Source: Micromonospora sp. Llam0
GTDB lineage: Bacteria > Actinomycetota > Actinomycetes > Mycobacteriales > Micromonosporaceae
NCBI RefSeq assembly: GCF_003751085.1
Contig: NZ_RJJY01000001.1
Span: 4,340,001-4,404,000, forward strand
Direction: 5' to 3'
DNA: 64,000 bases
Every line of letters begins with the position of its first letter. The first letter of the stretch is position 1. Below are positions 32,762-40,626 of the stretch, piece by piece. The position numbers and the translations under genes were made by a program. The notes under the pieces were generated by a model that saw only the letters and a program-made list of their open reading frames with translations, was not told the DNA's origin and did not search any database.

Positions 32762-33799
32762 ATGATCACCACGACAGCACCATCGACGACCGCCGTACGG
32801 TGGTCACGCCGCCTGGCCGCGCTGGCGGCCGCGCTCGTCCTGACCGCCGGCTGCACGACGGCGGCCGATTCGACGGCGGCCGACGCCGGGGCCGTCGACG
32901 CGGCCACCCGCGACGACGCCGAGTTCAACCGGCTGTTCCGGCACGAGAGCGCCGACGTCGACGGCGTACGGATGCACTACGTCACCGGCGGGACCGGCGA
33001 GCCGCTGGTGCTGCTGCACGGCTGGCCGCAGTCCTGGTACCAGTGGCGCCCGGTCATGCCGGCGCTCGCCGAGCGGTTCACGGTGTACGCGCTCGACCTG
33101 CCAGGGCTGGGCGACAGCGAGGGCGCGCCGCCGAGCTACGACAAGGCCACCCTGGCCCGGTACGTCCACACGCTGCTCGCCGACGAGCTGGGGCTGCGCC
33201 GGGTCAACCTGGTCGGGCACGATCTGGGGGCCGGGGTCGGTTTCCAGTACGCCGCGCAGTTCCCCGACGAGGTGGTCAGGTACGCCCACCTGGACTACCC
33301 GCTGCCCGGCCCGGCGCTCGACGCCGCCACCTACCGGACGTTGAGCTGGCATCTCGCCTTCCACGACCTGGACACGTTCCCGGAGACGATCGTCGCCGAC
33401 GACGTCCGCGACTACCTCGACCTGTTCTTCGGCTATGTCGCCTACGGCGGGACGAGCTTCGGTGGGCCCGGCGCGGAGTCTCCGTACACCGACGAGCAGA
33501 TCGACGAGTTCGCCCGCACCTACGGTCGCCCGCAGGTGCTGACCGGCGGATTCGAGCTGTACCGGACCCTGGAACAGGACGAACGGGACAACACGGCGGC
33601 GGCGCCGGTCACGGTACCGACGATGGTGATGACCGCCGAAGGGCTGCTGGAGTTCACCCGGTCGACGGTGGAGCCCCGGCTGACCCGGATCACCCACGCG
33701 GTCGAGGTGCCGGCCGCCGGCCACTGGCTGCCGCAGGAGAACCCGGACTTCGTCACCACCGAACTGCTGACCTTTTTCACGCGAGGAGAAGACCAGTGA
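32762..33799 (+). CDS. Secreted alpha/beta hydrolase lipoprotein, epoxide-hydrolase-like
   Basis: 345 residues. A signal peptide with lipobox LTAGC (Cys31) is followed by a threonine/alanine-rich spacer, then an alpha/beta hydrolase fold: oxyanion HGWP (86-89), nucleophile Asp154 in GHDLGAG, and a C-terminal histidine in AAGHWLPQENP. An Asp nucleophile indicates epoxide hydrolase or haloalkane dehalogenase rather than esterase. The TrpP after the oxyanion Gly and the cap sequence favour epoxide hydrolase. It is a lipid-anchored extracytoplasmic version, which is less common. Its stop overlaps the next gene by 4 nt. Confidence 0.87.
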   Translation: MITTTAPSTTAVRWSRRLAALAAALVLTAGCTTAADSTAADAGAVDAATRDDAEFNRLFRHESADVDGVRMHYVTGGTGEPLVLLHGWPQSWYQWRPVMPALAERFTVYALDLPGLGDSEGAPPSYDKATLARYVHTLLADELGLRRVNLVGHDLGAGVGFQYAAQFPDEVVRYAHLDYPLPGPALDAATYRTLSWHLAFHDLDTFPETIVADDVRDYLDLFFGYVAYGGTSFGGPGAESPYTDEQIDEFARTYGRPQVLTGGFELYRTLEQDERDNTAAAPVTVPTMVMTAEGLLEFTRSTVEPRLTRITHAVEVPAAGHWLPQENPDFVTTELLTFFTRGEDQ

Positions 33800-34437
33800 C
33801 CACGCAGTCGGACACCGACCCAGCGTCGTTCTGGGACAAGCTCTACCGGGGTCGGCGGGCTTCGGGCGGGCGGGCCAACCCGCTGCTCGTCGAAACAGTC
33901 GAAGCGCTGGACCTGGGCACCGCCCTCGACCTGGGCTGCGGCGCCGGCGGGGACACCATCTGGCTCGCCGCCCGTGGCTGGCGGGTCACCGCCGTGGACA
34001 TCTCCGGTACGGCGGTGGAACGCGTCGTGGCGGCCGCCGATGAACGCGGGGTCGGCGACCGGGTCACCGGTGAACGGCACGATCTGGCGCACAGCTTCCC
34101 GGCCGGGACGTTCGACCTGGTCAACGCGCAGTACTTCCACACGCCGTTCGCGCTGGACCGGGGCGCGGTGCTGCGTACCGCCGCACAGGCCCTGCGGCCC
34201 GGCGGCCGGCTGCTGATCGTCGACCACGGCTCTACCGCGCCCTGGTCGTGGAATCAGGACCCAGACGCCCACTTCCCCACGCCGGACGAAGTGGCCGACG
34301 GCCTCGATCTGGATCCGCAGCAGTGGCGGGTGCTGCGTGCGGCGATGCCGCAGCGGCGGGCCACCGGGCCGGGCGGTCAGACCGCGACGGTGACCGACAA
34401 CGTGTTGCTCGTCCAACGCCACGAAGGGACCGACTGA
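33796..34437 (+). CDS. SAM-dependent class I methyltransferase
   Basis: 213 residues. Motif I is TALDLGCGAGGDTIWLA, then VTAVDISGTAVERV, a Phe/Asp region SFPAGTFDLVNAQYFHT and motif III LRPGGRLLIVDHGS. The N-terminal SFWDKLYRG resembles the tellurite-resistance TehB/thiopurine methyltransferase-like group. The GTG start overlaps the hydrolase stop (GTGA), and its own stop overlaps the next ATG, so the three genes are translationally coupled. The substrate cannot be named. Confidence 0.85.
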   Translation: MTTQSDTDPASFWDKLYRGRRASGGRANPLLVETVEALDLGTALDLGCGAGGDTIWLAARGWRVTAVDISGTAVERVVAAADERGVGDRVTGERHDLAHSFPAGTFDLVNAQYFHTPFALDRGAVLRTAAQALRPGGRLLIVDHGSTAPWSWNQDPDAHFPTPDEVADGLDLDPQQWRVLRAAMPQRRATGPGGQTATVTDNVLLVQRHEGTD

Positions 34438-34955
34438 TGCCAGCAACGGAGCGGCCGACGTCACCGAGGCCACGGCGCAGGCGCAAGGACACCGGGCCGG
34501 CCTGGACCTCGCCCGGCGAGAAGGCCACCCTGGTGGGCTTCCTCGACTACCTGCGGGACTCGATCGCGGGCAAGGTCGCCGATGTGCCGGAGCCGCAGGT
34601 CCGTACGGCCGGGGTGCCGTCCGGCACCAGCCTGTTGGGGCTGATCAGGCACCTGGGTCACGTCGAACGGTTCTACTTCCTCGGTGAGCCGATCGTCGAC
34701 CTGCGCCGCACCCTGCGACCCGACCCGCAGGAGACGGTCGACGGGCTGCTCGCCGACTACCGCGAGACGATCGCACGGGCGAATGAGGTCGTCGACGGCT
34801 GGACCGACTTGGCCGGTCCCGCGCCCCGGCCACCGGGGCGCGGCCTGCCGCCGACCCAGCGGTGGGTGCTGGTGCACATGATCGAGGAGACCGCGCGGCA
34901 CGCCGGCCACGCGGACATCCTGCGGGAACAGATCGACGGCTCCACCGGCCGCTGA
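34437..34955 (+). CDS. DinB family (DUF664-like) protein
   Basis: 172 residues. DinB/YfiT four-helix metal-binding fold with GEKATLVGFLDYLRD, LLGLIRHLGHVERFYFLG and MIEETARHAGHADILREQ supplying the three metal histidines. DinB relatives are thiol-dependent transferases (mycothiol or bacillithiol), so it may act with the preceding methyltransferase in detoxification. Coupled by ATGA to the gene before it. An Arg-rich N-terminal stretch precedes the domain. Confidence 0.88.
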   Translation: MPATERPTSPRPRRRRKDTGPAWTSPGEKATLVGFLDYLRDSIAGKVADVPEPQVRTAGVPSGTSLLGLIRHLGHVERFYFLGEPIVDLRRTLRPDPQETVDGLLADYRETIARANEVVDGWTDLAGPAPRPPGRGLPPTQRWVLVHMIEETARHAGHADILREQIDGSTGR

Positions 34956-35057
34956 CCCACCGCAGATGCACCGGATCGGTCCGATTTGCCCGCCGCCGCG
35001 TCGGGCTGCTTACCGCCGCGAAACATCAGCGAAGCACAGCGCTCCTACGGTCCGACC

Positions 35058-35780
35058 ATGGATCCGGCGTTGGATACAAGACTGGACACACCTCCGCGAG
35101 CACAGGCCGGTGAGCACGCCTACACCGAACTGAAGCGGCGGCTGCTGGTCGGCGACTTCCCGCTGCGGATCCGGCTCGGCGAGGAGCGGCTGGCCACCCT
35201 GCTGTCGGTCTCGCGTACCCCGGTCCGGCAGGCCCTGGCCCGGTTGCACGCCGAGCGTCTCGTCGAACGCCTGCCGGACGGGGGTTACGTGCCGGCGGCG
35301 TCCAACCTGGTCGAGGTCCGGCAGTTGTACGAGGTACGCCGGGCGTTGGAGCTGGCGGCGCTGCACCGGCCGACCGAGACCGGTGAGCCGCACGACCCGG
35401 CCGTCGTCGAGCCGCTACGCGACGACTGGCTGGTGCTGCGCCGCGACACCCCGGAGCCGGATCCCGGCTTCGTGCTGCTCGACGAGAGCTTCCACGTCCG
35501 GCTGGCCGAGGCCGCCGGCAACAACGCCCTCGCCGGGATGCTCGGCGTGGTCAACGAACGCATCCGGGTCGTCCGGATGCACGACTTCCTCTCCGCCGAG
35601 CGGATCGACCGGACGATCACGCAGCACCTCGGCATCCTGGAGGCCGTCCTCGGTGGCGACCTCGACACCGCACACCGGAGGTTCACGATGCATCTGGGGG
35701 AATCCGTCGCCGTCGTCGAGCAACGGGCCGCGCAGGCCCTGACCCGGATGATGGCCGTCGAGACAAGGCCATCGCCATGA
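35058..35780 (+). CDS. GntR family regulator, FCD type, of the BMP-ABC/amidase operon
   Basis: 240 residues. The winged helix LRIRLGEERLATLLSVSRTP, then VRQALARL, is followed by an FCD domain (FHVRLAEAAGNNALAGMLGV, then HLGILEAVLGGDLD). The ATG at 35058 fits the family start. The stop overlaps the ATG of the ATPase gene (ATGA), so this regulator is the first gene of the transporter operon and probably autoregulates it. A TTGGATACAA motif lies within its first codons. It is a different protein from the GntR at 3269, though of the same class. Confidence 0.9.
   Translation: MDPALDTRLDTPPRAQAGEHAYTELKRRLLVGDFPLRIRLGEERLATLLSVSRTPVRQALARLHAERLVERLPDGGYVPAASNLVEVRQLYEVRRALELAALHRPTETGEPHDPAVVEPLRDDWLVLRRDTPEPDPGFVLLDESFHVRLAEAAGNNALAGMLGVVNERIRVVRMHDFLSAERIDRTITQHLGILEAVLGGDLDTAHRRFTMHLGESVAVVEQRAAQALTRMMAVETRPSP
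35070..35079. promoter_or_regulatory. GntR-like motif TTGGATACAA inside the regulator's 5' codons
   Basis: Nine of ten bases match the TTGGATCCAA palindrome of the amine regulon, 12 nt into the coding region. It could be an autoregulatory site or chance. Confidence 0.3.
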
Positions 35781-37360
35781 CCGCCGTCGCAGCACCGGTG
35801 GACAGCGGCACCGCACTGCTGTCGGTCCGCAACCTGACCTGCCGGTTCGGGGCGGTCGTCGCCAACGACGGTGTCGACTTCGACGTCGCGCCCGGCGAGG
35901 TGCACGCCGTACTCGGCGAGAACGGCGCCGGCAAGAGCACGCTGATGAAGCTGATCTACGGCGTGTACCGGCCGGACGCCGGTGAGCTGCGGGTGGACGG
36001 CGTACCGGCGGCGATCGACTCGCCGGCGGCGGCCCGCGCGGCCGGGATCGGCATGGTCTTCCAGGACCTGCGGCTGATCCCGGCGTTCACCGTCACCGAG
36101 AACATCGCCCTGGCGCTGCCCGGTCGCGGCCTGCGGTTCCAGCGGCGGGCACTGTCCGCGCGGATCGCCGAGCAGGCCCGGCGGTACGGCCTGCCGGTGC
36201 ACCCGGACGCGCTGGTGGCGAACCTGTCCATCGGGGAACGCCAGCGGGTGGAGATCCTCAAGGTGCTGATGGCCGGGGCGCGGCTGCTGATCCTGGACGA
36301 GCCGACCAGCGTGCTGGCCCCGCAGGAGGTCGACGCGCTGTTCGCCGCGGTGCGGGCGCTGCGGGCCAACGGGCTGTCGATCGTCATCATCACCCACAAA
36401 CTGGCCGAGGCGCGGGCGATCGCCGACCGGGTGACCGTGCTGCGCGGCGGTCGGGTGGTGCTGCGCAACGCCGACCCGACCGCGCACACCGACGCCGAAC
36501 TGGTCGAGGCGATGGTCGGCCGCTCGGTGCCGGGCCTGGCCAGCCACCGTCAACCGCCGGGCCCGCAGGTGGCACCGGTGGTGCGGCTACGCGGCGTCGA
36601 CGTCACCGGGGACCGGGGTGCCCCGGCGTTGCGCACGGTCGACCTGGACCTGCGCCCGGGTGAGCTGGTCGGGGTGGCCGGGGTGGCCGGCAGCGGGCAG
36701 CGCGAGCTCTGCGAGGTGATCCTCGGCGAGCGTCGGGTGGCCGCCGGTTCGGTGCACATCGGGGACGTCGCGGTGCACGGCCGACCCCGGCAGGCCCTCG
36801 CCGCCGGGGCGGTCGGGGTGCCGGAGGATCCGCTCACCGACGCGGTGGTGCCCGGGTTGACGGTCACCGAGCACCTGGCGTTGGCCGATCTCGGCGCGGT
36901 CCGCCGGGGGCTGGGCATCGACTGGCGGGCGGTGGCGGCCGGCGCGGCGCGCCGGGCGGAGCGGGCCGGGCTGCGGATGGCGGCCGGTGACCGGGTGGTG
37001 GCCGAGCTGTCCGGCGGAAATGTGCAGCGGGTGCTGCTGACCCGGGCGTTGGGGGTGCCGGCGACGGTGGTGGTGGCCGCGTACCCGAGTCGCGGGCTGG
37101 ACATCGCCACCACCCGGCGTACTCAGGAGCTGCTGCTGGAGCAGCGCGACGCCGGGGCGGCGGTGCTGGTGGTCTCGGAGGACCTGGACGAGCTGCTGGC
37201 GATCAGCGACCGGATCGCGGTGCTGCACAACGGGGAGCTGGCCGGGATCGTGACGCCGGCGACCACCGACCGGTACGCGATCGGTCAACTGATGCTGGGC
37301 GGCAACCACGCCAGCGGAGGCAGTGGAAGCGACGCTGCGGGTGGGAGTGACCTGAGGTGA
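35777..37360 (+). CDS. ABC transporter ATPase, BMP (nucleoside/simple sugar) type, two NBDs
   Basis: 527 residues with two nucleotide-binding domains. The first is complete: Walker A GENGAGKST (48-56), signature LSIGERQRVEIL, Walker B LLILDEPTSV. The second is the usual degenerate partner: GVAGSGQREL in place of Walker A, LSGGNVQRVLL, and AAYPSRGLDIA. This arrangement is that of the RbsA/NupO-type ATPases that work with BMP-family binding proteins. The first gene after the regulator, with 4-nt overlaps on both sides. Confidence 0.93.
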   Translation: MTAVAAPVDSGTALLSVRNLTCRFGAVVANDGVDFDVAPGEVHAVLGENGAGKSTLMKLIYGVYRPDAGELRVDGVPAAIDSPAAARAAGIGMVFQDLRLIPAFTVTENIALALPGRGLRFQRRALSARIAEQARRYGLPVHPDALVANLSIGERQRVEILKVLMAGARLLILDEPTSVLAPQEVDALFAAVRALRANGLSIVIITHKLAEARAIADRVTVLRGGRVVLRNADPTAHTDAELVEAMVGRSVPGLASHRQPPGPQVAPVVRLRGVDVTGDRGAPALRTVDLDLRPGELVGVAGVAGSGQRELCEVILGERRVAAGSVHIGDVAVHGRPRQALAAGAVGVPEDPLTDAVVPGLTVTEHLALADLGAVRRGLGIDWRAVAAGAARRAERAGLRMAAGDRVVAELSGGNVQRVLLTRALGVPATVVVAAYPSRGLDIATTRRTQELLLEQRDAGAAVLVVSEDLDELLAISDRIAVLHNGELAGIVTPATTDRYAIGQLMLGGNHASGGSGSDAAGGSDLR

Positions 37361-38415
37361 CCGACACGTTGGTGCGCCCCGCCCCCGAACAACCCAAGAT
37401 TGTCGACAATCGAGCAAAGCTGTGGCTAAGGGTCGTCGTCGCCGTACTCGCCGCTCCGGTGATCTTCGGCGCCTTCGCCGCCGCCAAGGGCGTGGACCCC
37501 CTCGCCATGTACGCCGACATGGTGACGTCGCTGATCGACCCGGCCCAGGCGCAGACCGTACTGGTGCGGGCCTCGGTGCTCGTGCTCGCCGCGCTCGCAG
37601 TCGCCGTACCGGCCCGGGCCGGCCTGCTCAACGTCGGCGGCGAAGGCCAGATCGTCATCGGCGCGGTATGCGCCGCCGGCGTCGGTCTCGTCACCGACCA
37701 GCGGCTGCCCGGTCCGGTCGTCCTTGCCCTGATGATCGTCGCGGCGATGGTCGGCGGCGCGGCGTGGGCCGGCATCGCCGCCGGCCTGCGGCTGGCCGTC
37801 AAGGTCAACGAGGCGATCACCACGCTGCTGATGAACTTCATCGCCATCGACATCATGCTGCTGCTGATCTACGACCCGTGGAAGGACGCCTCCGGCTTCG
37901 GCCAACCCGCCAGCCGACCCCTCGAAGACACCGCCCGGCTGCCGCTGTTCGTGCCCGGCGGCACCCTCAACACCGGCATCGTCGTCGCCGGGATCGCGCT
38001 GGTCGCCATCTGGTGGCTGACCTCGCGCACCGGCTGGGGATTCCGGCTGCGGGTCGTCGGCGGCAACCCGGAAGCGGCCCGCCGCGCCGGCCTGCGGGTC
38101 GGCACCATGCTGGTCACCTCGATGCTCGTCGGCGGCGCACTCGCCGGCCTGGCCGGGCTGGTCCACTTCGCCGGTACGGAGTTCAAGTTGCGCCCCGGCA
38201 TGACCGCCAACTTCGGCTACGTCGGCTTCCTGGCCAGCTGGCTGGCGCTGCACTGGCCGCTGCGGGTCGCGTTAGCCGCATTGCTGCTGGCCGCGATCGC
38301 GATGGCCGGCGACAGCCTGCAGATCGACGCCAACCTGCCGGCCGCCTCGGTCAACGTACTGATGGCCATCGTGCTGCTGGTCGTGCTCGGCTTCACCCGA
38401 AGGAGCAAGAAGTGA
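37357..38415 (+). CDS. ABC transporter permease, BMP/nucleoside type
   Basis: 352 residues, about nine hydrophobic segments. The conserved transport block is VPARAGLLNVGGEGQIVIGA, then AGLRLAVKVNEAITTLLMNF, typical of NupP/BmpC permeases. The GTG start overlaps the ATPase stop, and its stop overlaps the next GTG, so all three are coupled. Confidence 0.92.
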   Translation: MTDTLVRPAPEQPKIVDNRAKLWLRVVVAVLAAPVIFGAFAAAKGVDPLAMYADMVTSLIDPAQAQTVLVRASVLVLAALAVAVPARAGLLNVGGEGQIVIGAVCAAGVGLVTDQRLPGPVVLALMIVAAMVGGAAWAGIAAGLRLAVKVNEAITTLLMNFIAIDIMLLLIYDPWKDASGFGQPASRPLEDTARLPLFVPGGTLNTGIVVAGIALVAIWWLTSRTGWGFRLRVVGGNPEAARRAGLRVGTMLVTSMLVGGALAGLAGLVHFAGTEFKLRPGMTANFGYVGFLASWLALHWPLRVALAALLLAAIAMAGDSLQIDANLPAASVNVLMAIVLLVVLGFTRRSKK

Positions 38416-39338
38416 TCGTCGACGTCCTCACCGGCGGGGTGCGCGGCGGCACCGCCATCCTCTACGCCGCCCTCGGCGAGACCATCGCCGAACGCGCCGG
38501 GGTGATCAACCTCGGCACCGAGGGAAGCATGCTCACCGGCGCGCTCGCCGCGTACGCCGTCACCGCCGAGACCGGCAGCCCGTGGGCCGGGGTGGTGGCC
38601 GGGGCCGCCGCCGGCGGCCTGCTCGCCCTGGTCCACGCGGTGATGGTGCTCGGCCGGGCCGCCAACCAGCTCGCCACCGGACTGGTGGTGCTCTTCCTCG
38701 GCCTCGGGCTGACCTCGATGTTCGGGGCCGCGTACGTGGGCCGGGCGATCAGCCCGTTCCAGCCGTACCCGATCCCGCTGCTGGCCGACATCCCGTGGCT
38801 GGGGCCGATCTTCTTCCAGCACGACCCGCTCGTCTACGGCTCCTACCTGCTCGCCCCGGCGATCTGGTGGCTGCTCTACCGCAGCCGCCCCGGGCTGACC
38901 ATCCGGGGCGCCGGCGAACGTGGCGAGGTGCTCACCGCGTACGGGCACTCGCCGCAGCTGGTGCGGTACCTGGCCGTGGTGACCGGTGGCCTGCTCGCCG
39001 GGGTCGGCGGTGCGCACCTGTCCACCGCGTACGCCAACGCCTGGTTCGAGAACATGACCGCCGGCCGGGGCTTCATCGCCGTCGCCCTGGTCATCTTCGC
39101 CGCCTGGCATCCGCTGCGCGCCGTCGGCGGCGCCTACCTGTTCGGTGCCGCCCTCGCCCTCTCCCCCGCGCTGCAGGCCCGGGGGCTGGGCTTCAACCAG
39201 TTCGCCCTGGACGCGCTGCCGTACCTGGTGACCATCGCCGCGCTGGTGCTGCTCGGCCGCCGCCGCAGCAACGCCGCGCCGCGCCGCGCCGCGCCGGAAG
39301 GACTGTCCCGGGTCTTCGAGTTGACCCCCGCCAAATAG
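38412..39338 (+). CDS. ABC transporter permease, BMP/nucleoside type, second subunit
   Basis: 308 residues, about eight hydrophobic segments. Contains GETIAERAGVINLGTEGSML and the family's NQLATGLVVLFLGLGLTSMF, then GRGFIAVALVIFAAWHPLRA, as in NupQ/BmpD. The Arg/Ala-rich C-terminus is the cytoplasmic tail. It pairs with the preceding permease to form the channel. Confidence 0.92.
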   Translation: MIVDVLTGGVRGGTAILYAALGETIAERAGVINLGTEGSMLTGALAAYAVTAETGSPWAGVVAGAAAGGLLALVHAVMVLGRAANQLATGLVVLFLGLGLTSMFGAAYVGRAISPFQPYPIPLLADIPWLGPIFFQHDPLVYGSYLLAPAIWWLLYRSRPGLTIRGAGERGEVLTAYGHSPQLVRYLAVVTGGLLAGVGGAHLSTAYANAWFENMTAGRGFIAVALVIFAAWHPLRAVGGAYLFGAALALSPALQARGLGFNQFALDALPYLVTIAALVLLGRRRSNAAPRRAAPEGLSRVFELTPAK

Positions 39339-39357
39339 ATCACCGGAGGAACCTCAG

Positions 39358-40533
39358 ATGAGCATTCGAAGACTGACCCGCCGAGGCGGACTGGCCGCCA
39401 CGACCGCCACCGCGCTGGCCGCCGTACTGCTGGCGGCCGGCTGCGCCACCAACACCAGCACCGCCGCCTCGACCGGCGACACCACCGAGGCCCCGGGCAC
39501 CGGCGGCACCGCGATCGGCTTCATCTTCGTCGGACCCAAGGACGACTACGGCTACAACCAGGCCGCGTACGCCGGCAGTCAGGCCGTCGCCGCCGCGTAC
39601 CCGGACCTGGAGGTGCTGACCGCCGAGAACGTCCCGGAGGACGACAACGCCACCCGGGTGATGGAGAGCATGATCCGCAAGGGCGCGAAGATCATTTTCG
39701 CCACCTCGTACGGACACAAGGACCCGGCGCTCAAGGTCGCCGCCGCCAACCCGGACGTGGTGGTGCTGCAGCAGGGCAACCTCGTCGACGGCGACGTGCC
39801 GCCGAACTTCGGCACCTACTTCGGCACCGTCTACGAGCCGGTCTACCTGGCCGGCATCGTCGCCGGAAAGACCACGGAGACCAACAAACTCGGGTACGTG
39901 TACGCGTTCCCGATCTCGCAGACCCTGGACAACATCAACGCGTTCCAGCTCGGTGCCGCCTCGGTCAATCCGGACGCGCAGACGTACGTGGTGAACACCT
40001 CCAGCTGGTGCGACCCGGCCAAGCAGGCCGAAGCCACCAGCAGCCTGCTCTCCCAGGGCGTCGACGTGATCAGCCAGCACCAGGACTGCACCGCCACCAT
40101 CATCCGCACCACCGAAGCGGCCGGCGCCTACACCGTCGGCTACCACGCCGACGCCAGCGAACTCGCCCCGACCGGCTGGCTCACCGGCTCCGAATGGGAC
40201 TGGGGGCCGCTGTACACCACGATGGTGCGCACTGTCCTGGATGGCGGGTTCACCGGCAGCGAGTACAACGCCAACTTCCGGGTCGGACTCAAGACCGGCG
40301 ACAACCCGTTCGTGCAGTCCGCGTACGGGCCGGCGGTCGACGACGCGACCAAGGACCTTGTCGAACAGGCCAAGACGAAGATCAGCGCCGAGGACGGCTC
40401 GCCGTTCGCCGGGCCGGTCGTCGACCAGGCCGGCGAGGTGCGGGTGCCCGCCGGCACCATCCCCGACTACCAGACGATCGAGTCGATCGACTACTTCGTC
40501 GACGGCGTCGTCGGCCAGATCCCGTCGTCCTGA
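39358..40533 (+). CDS. BMP family substrate-binding lipoprotein
   Basis: 391 residues. Signal peptide with lipobox LLAAGC (Cys29). The BMP fold has GFIFVGPKDDYGYNQAAYAG at the start of the ligand domain, then IIFATSYGHKDPALKVAAAN and FGTVYEPVYLAGIVAGK. The BMP families bind purine nucleosides, but related binding proteins occur with biuret/cyanurate or other N-rich substrates. The AGGAGG-like site is in the GGAGGAACC just before the ATG. It lies 19 nt after the second permease. A strong hairpin follows the stop. Confidence 0.92.
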   Translation: MSIRRLTRRGGLAATTATALAAVLLAAGCATNTSTAASTGDTTEAPGTGGTAIGFIFVGPKDDYGYNQAAYAGSQAVAAAYPDLEVLTAENVPEDDNATRVMESMIRKGAKIIFATSYGHKDPALKVAAANPDVVVLQQGNLVDGDVPPNFGTYFGTVYEPVYLAGIVAGKTTETNKLGYVYAFPISQTLDNINAFQLGAASVNPDAQTYVVNTSSWCDPAKQAEATSSLLSQGVDVISQHQDCTATIIRTTEAAGAYTVGYHADASELAPTGWLTGSEWDWGPLYTTMVRTVLDGGFTGSEYNANFRVGLKTGDNPFVQSAYGPAVDDATKDLVEQAKTKISAEDGSPFAGPVVDQAGEVRVPAGTIPDYQTIESIDYFVDGVVGQIPSS

Positions 40534-40544
40534 CCGACCCGCCA

Positions 40545-40604
40545 GGGGTACGGCCGGTGTGGCGCGCCTCGTCGCGCGCCCCGGTCCCGCACCGGCCGTA
40601 CCCC
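40545..40604 (+). terminator. Nested intercistronic hairpin
   Basis: A perfect 15-bp outer stem (40545-40559 with 40590-40604) encloses a second perfect stem GGCGCGC/GCGCGCC (40561-40567 with 40574-40580). There is no U-tract. It sits 11 nt after the binding-protein stop and 22 nt before the amidase start, so it may attenuate amidase expression or protect the binding-protein mRNA end. Confidence 0.6.
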
Positions 40605-40626
40605 GGCACCACCGGAGGTATCCCCC

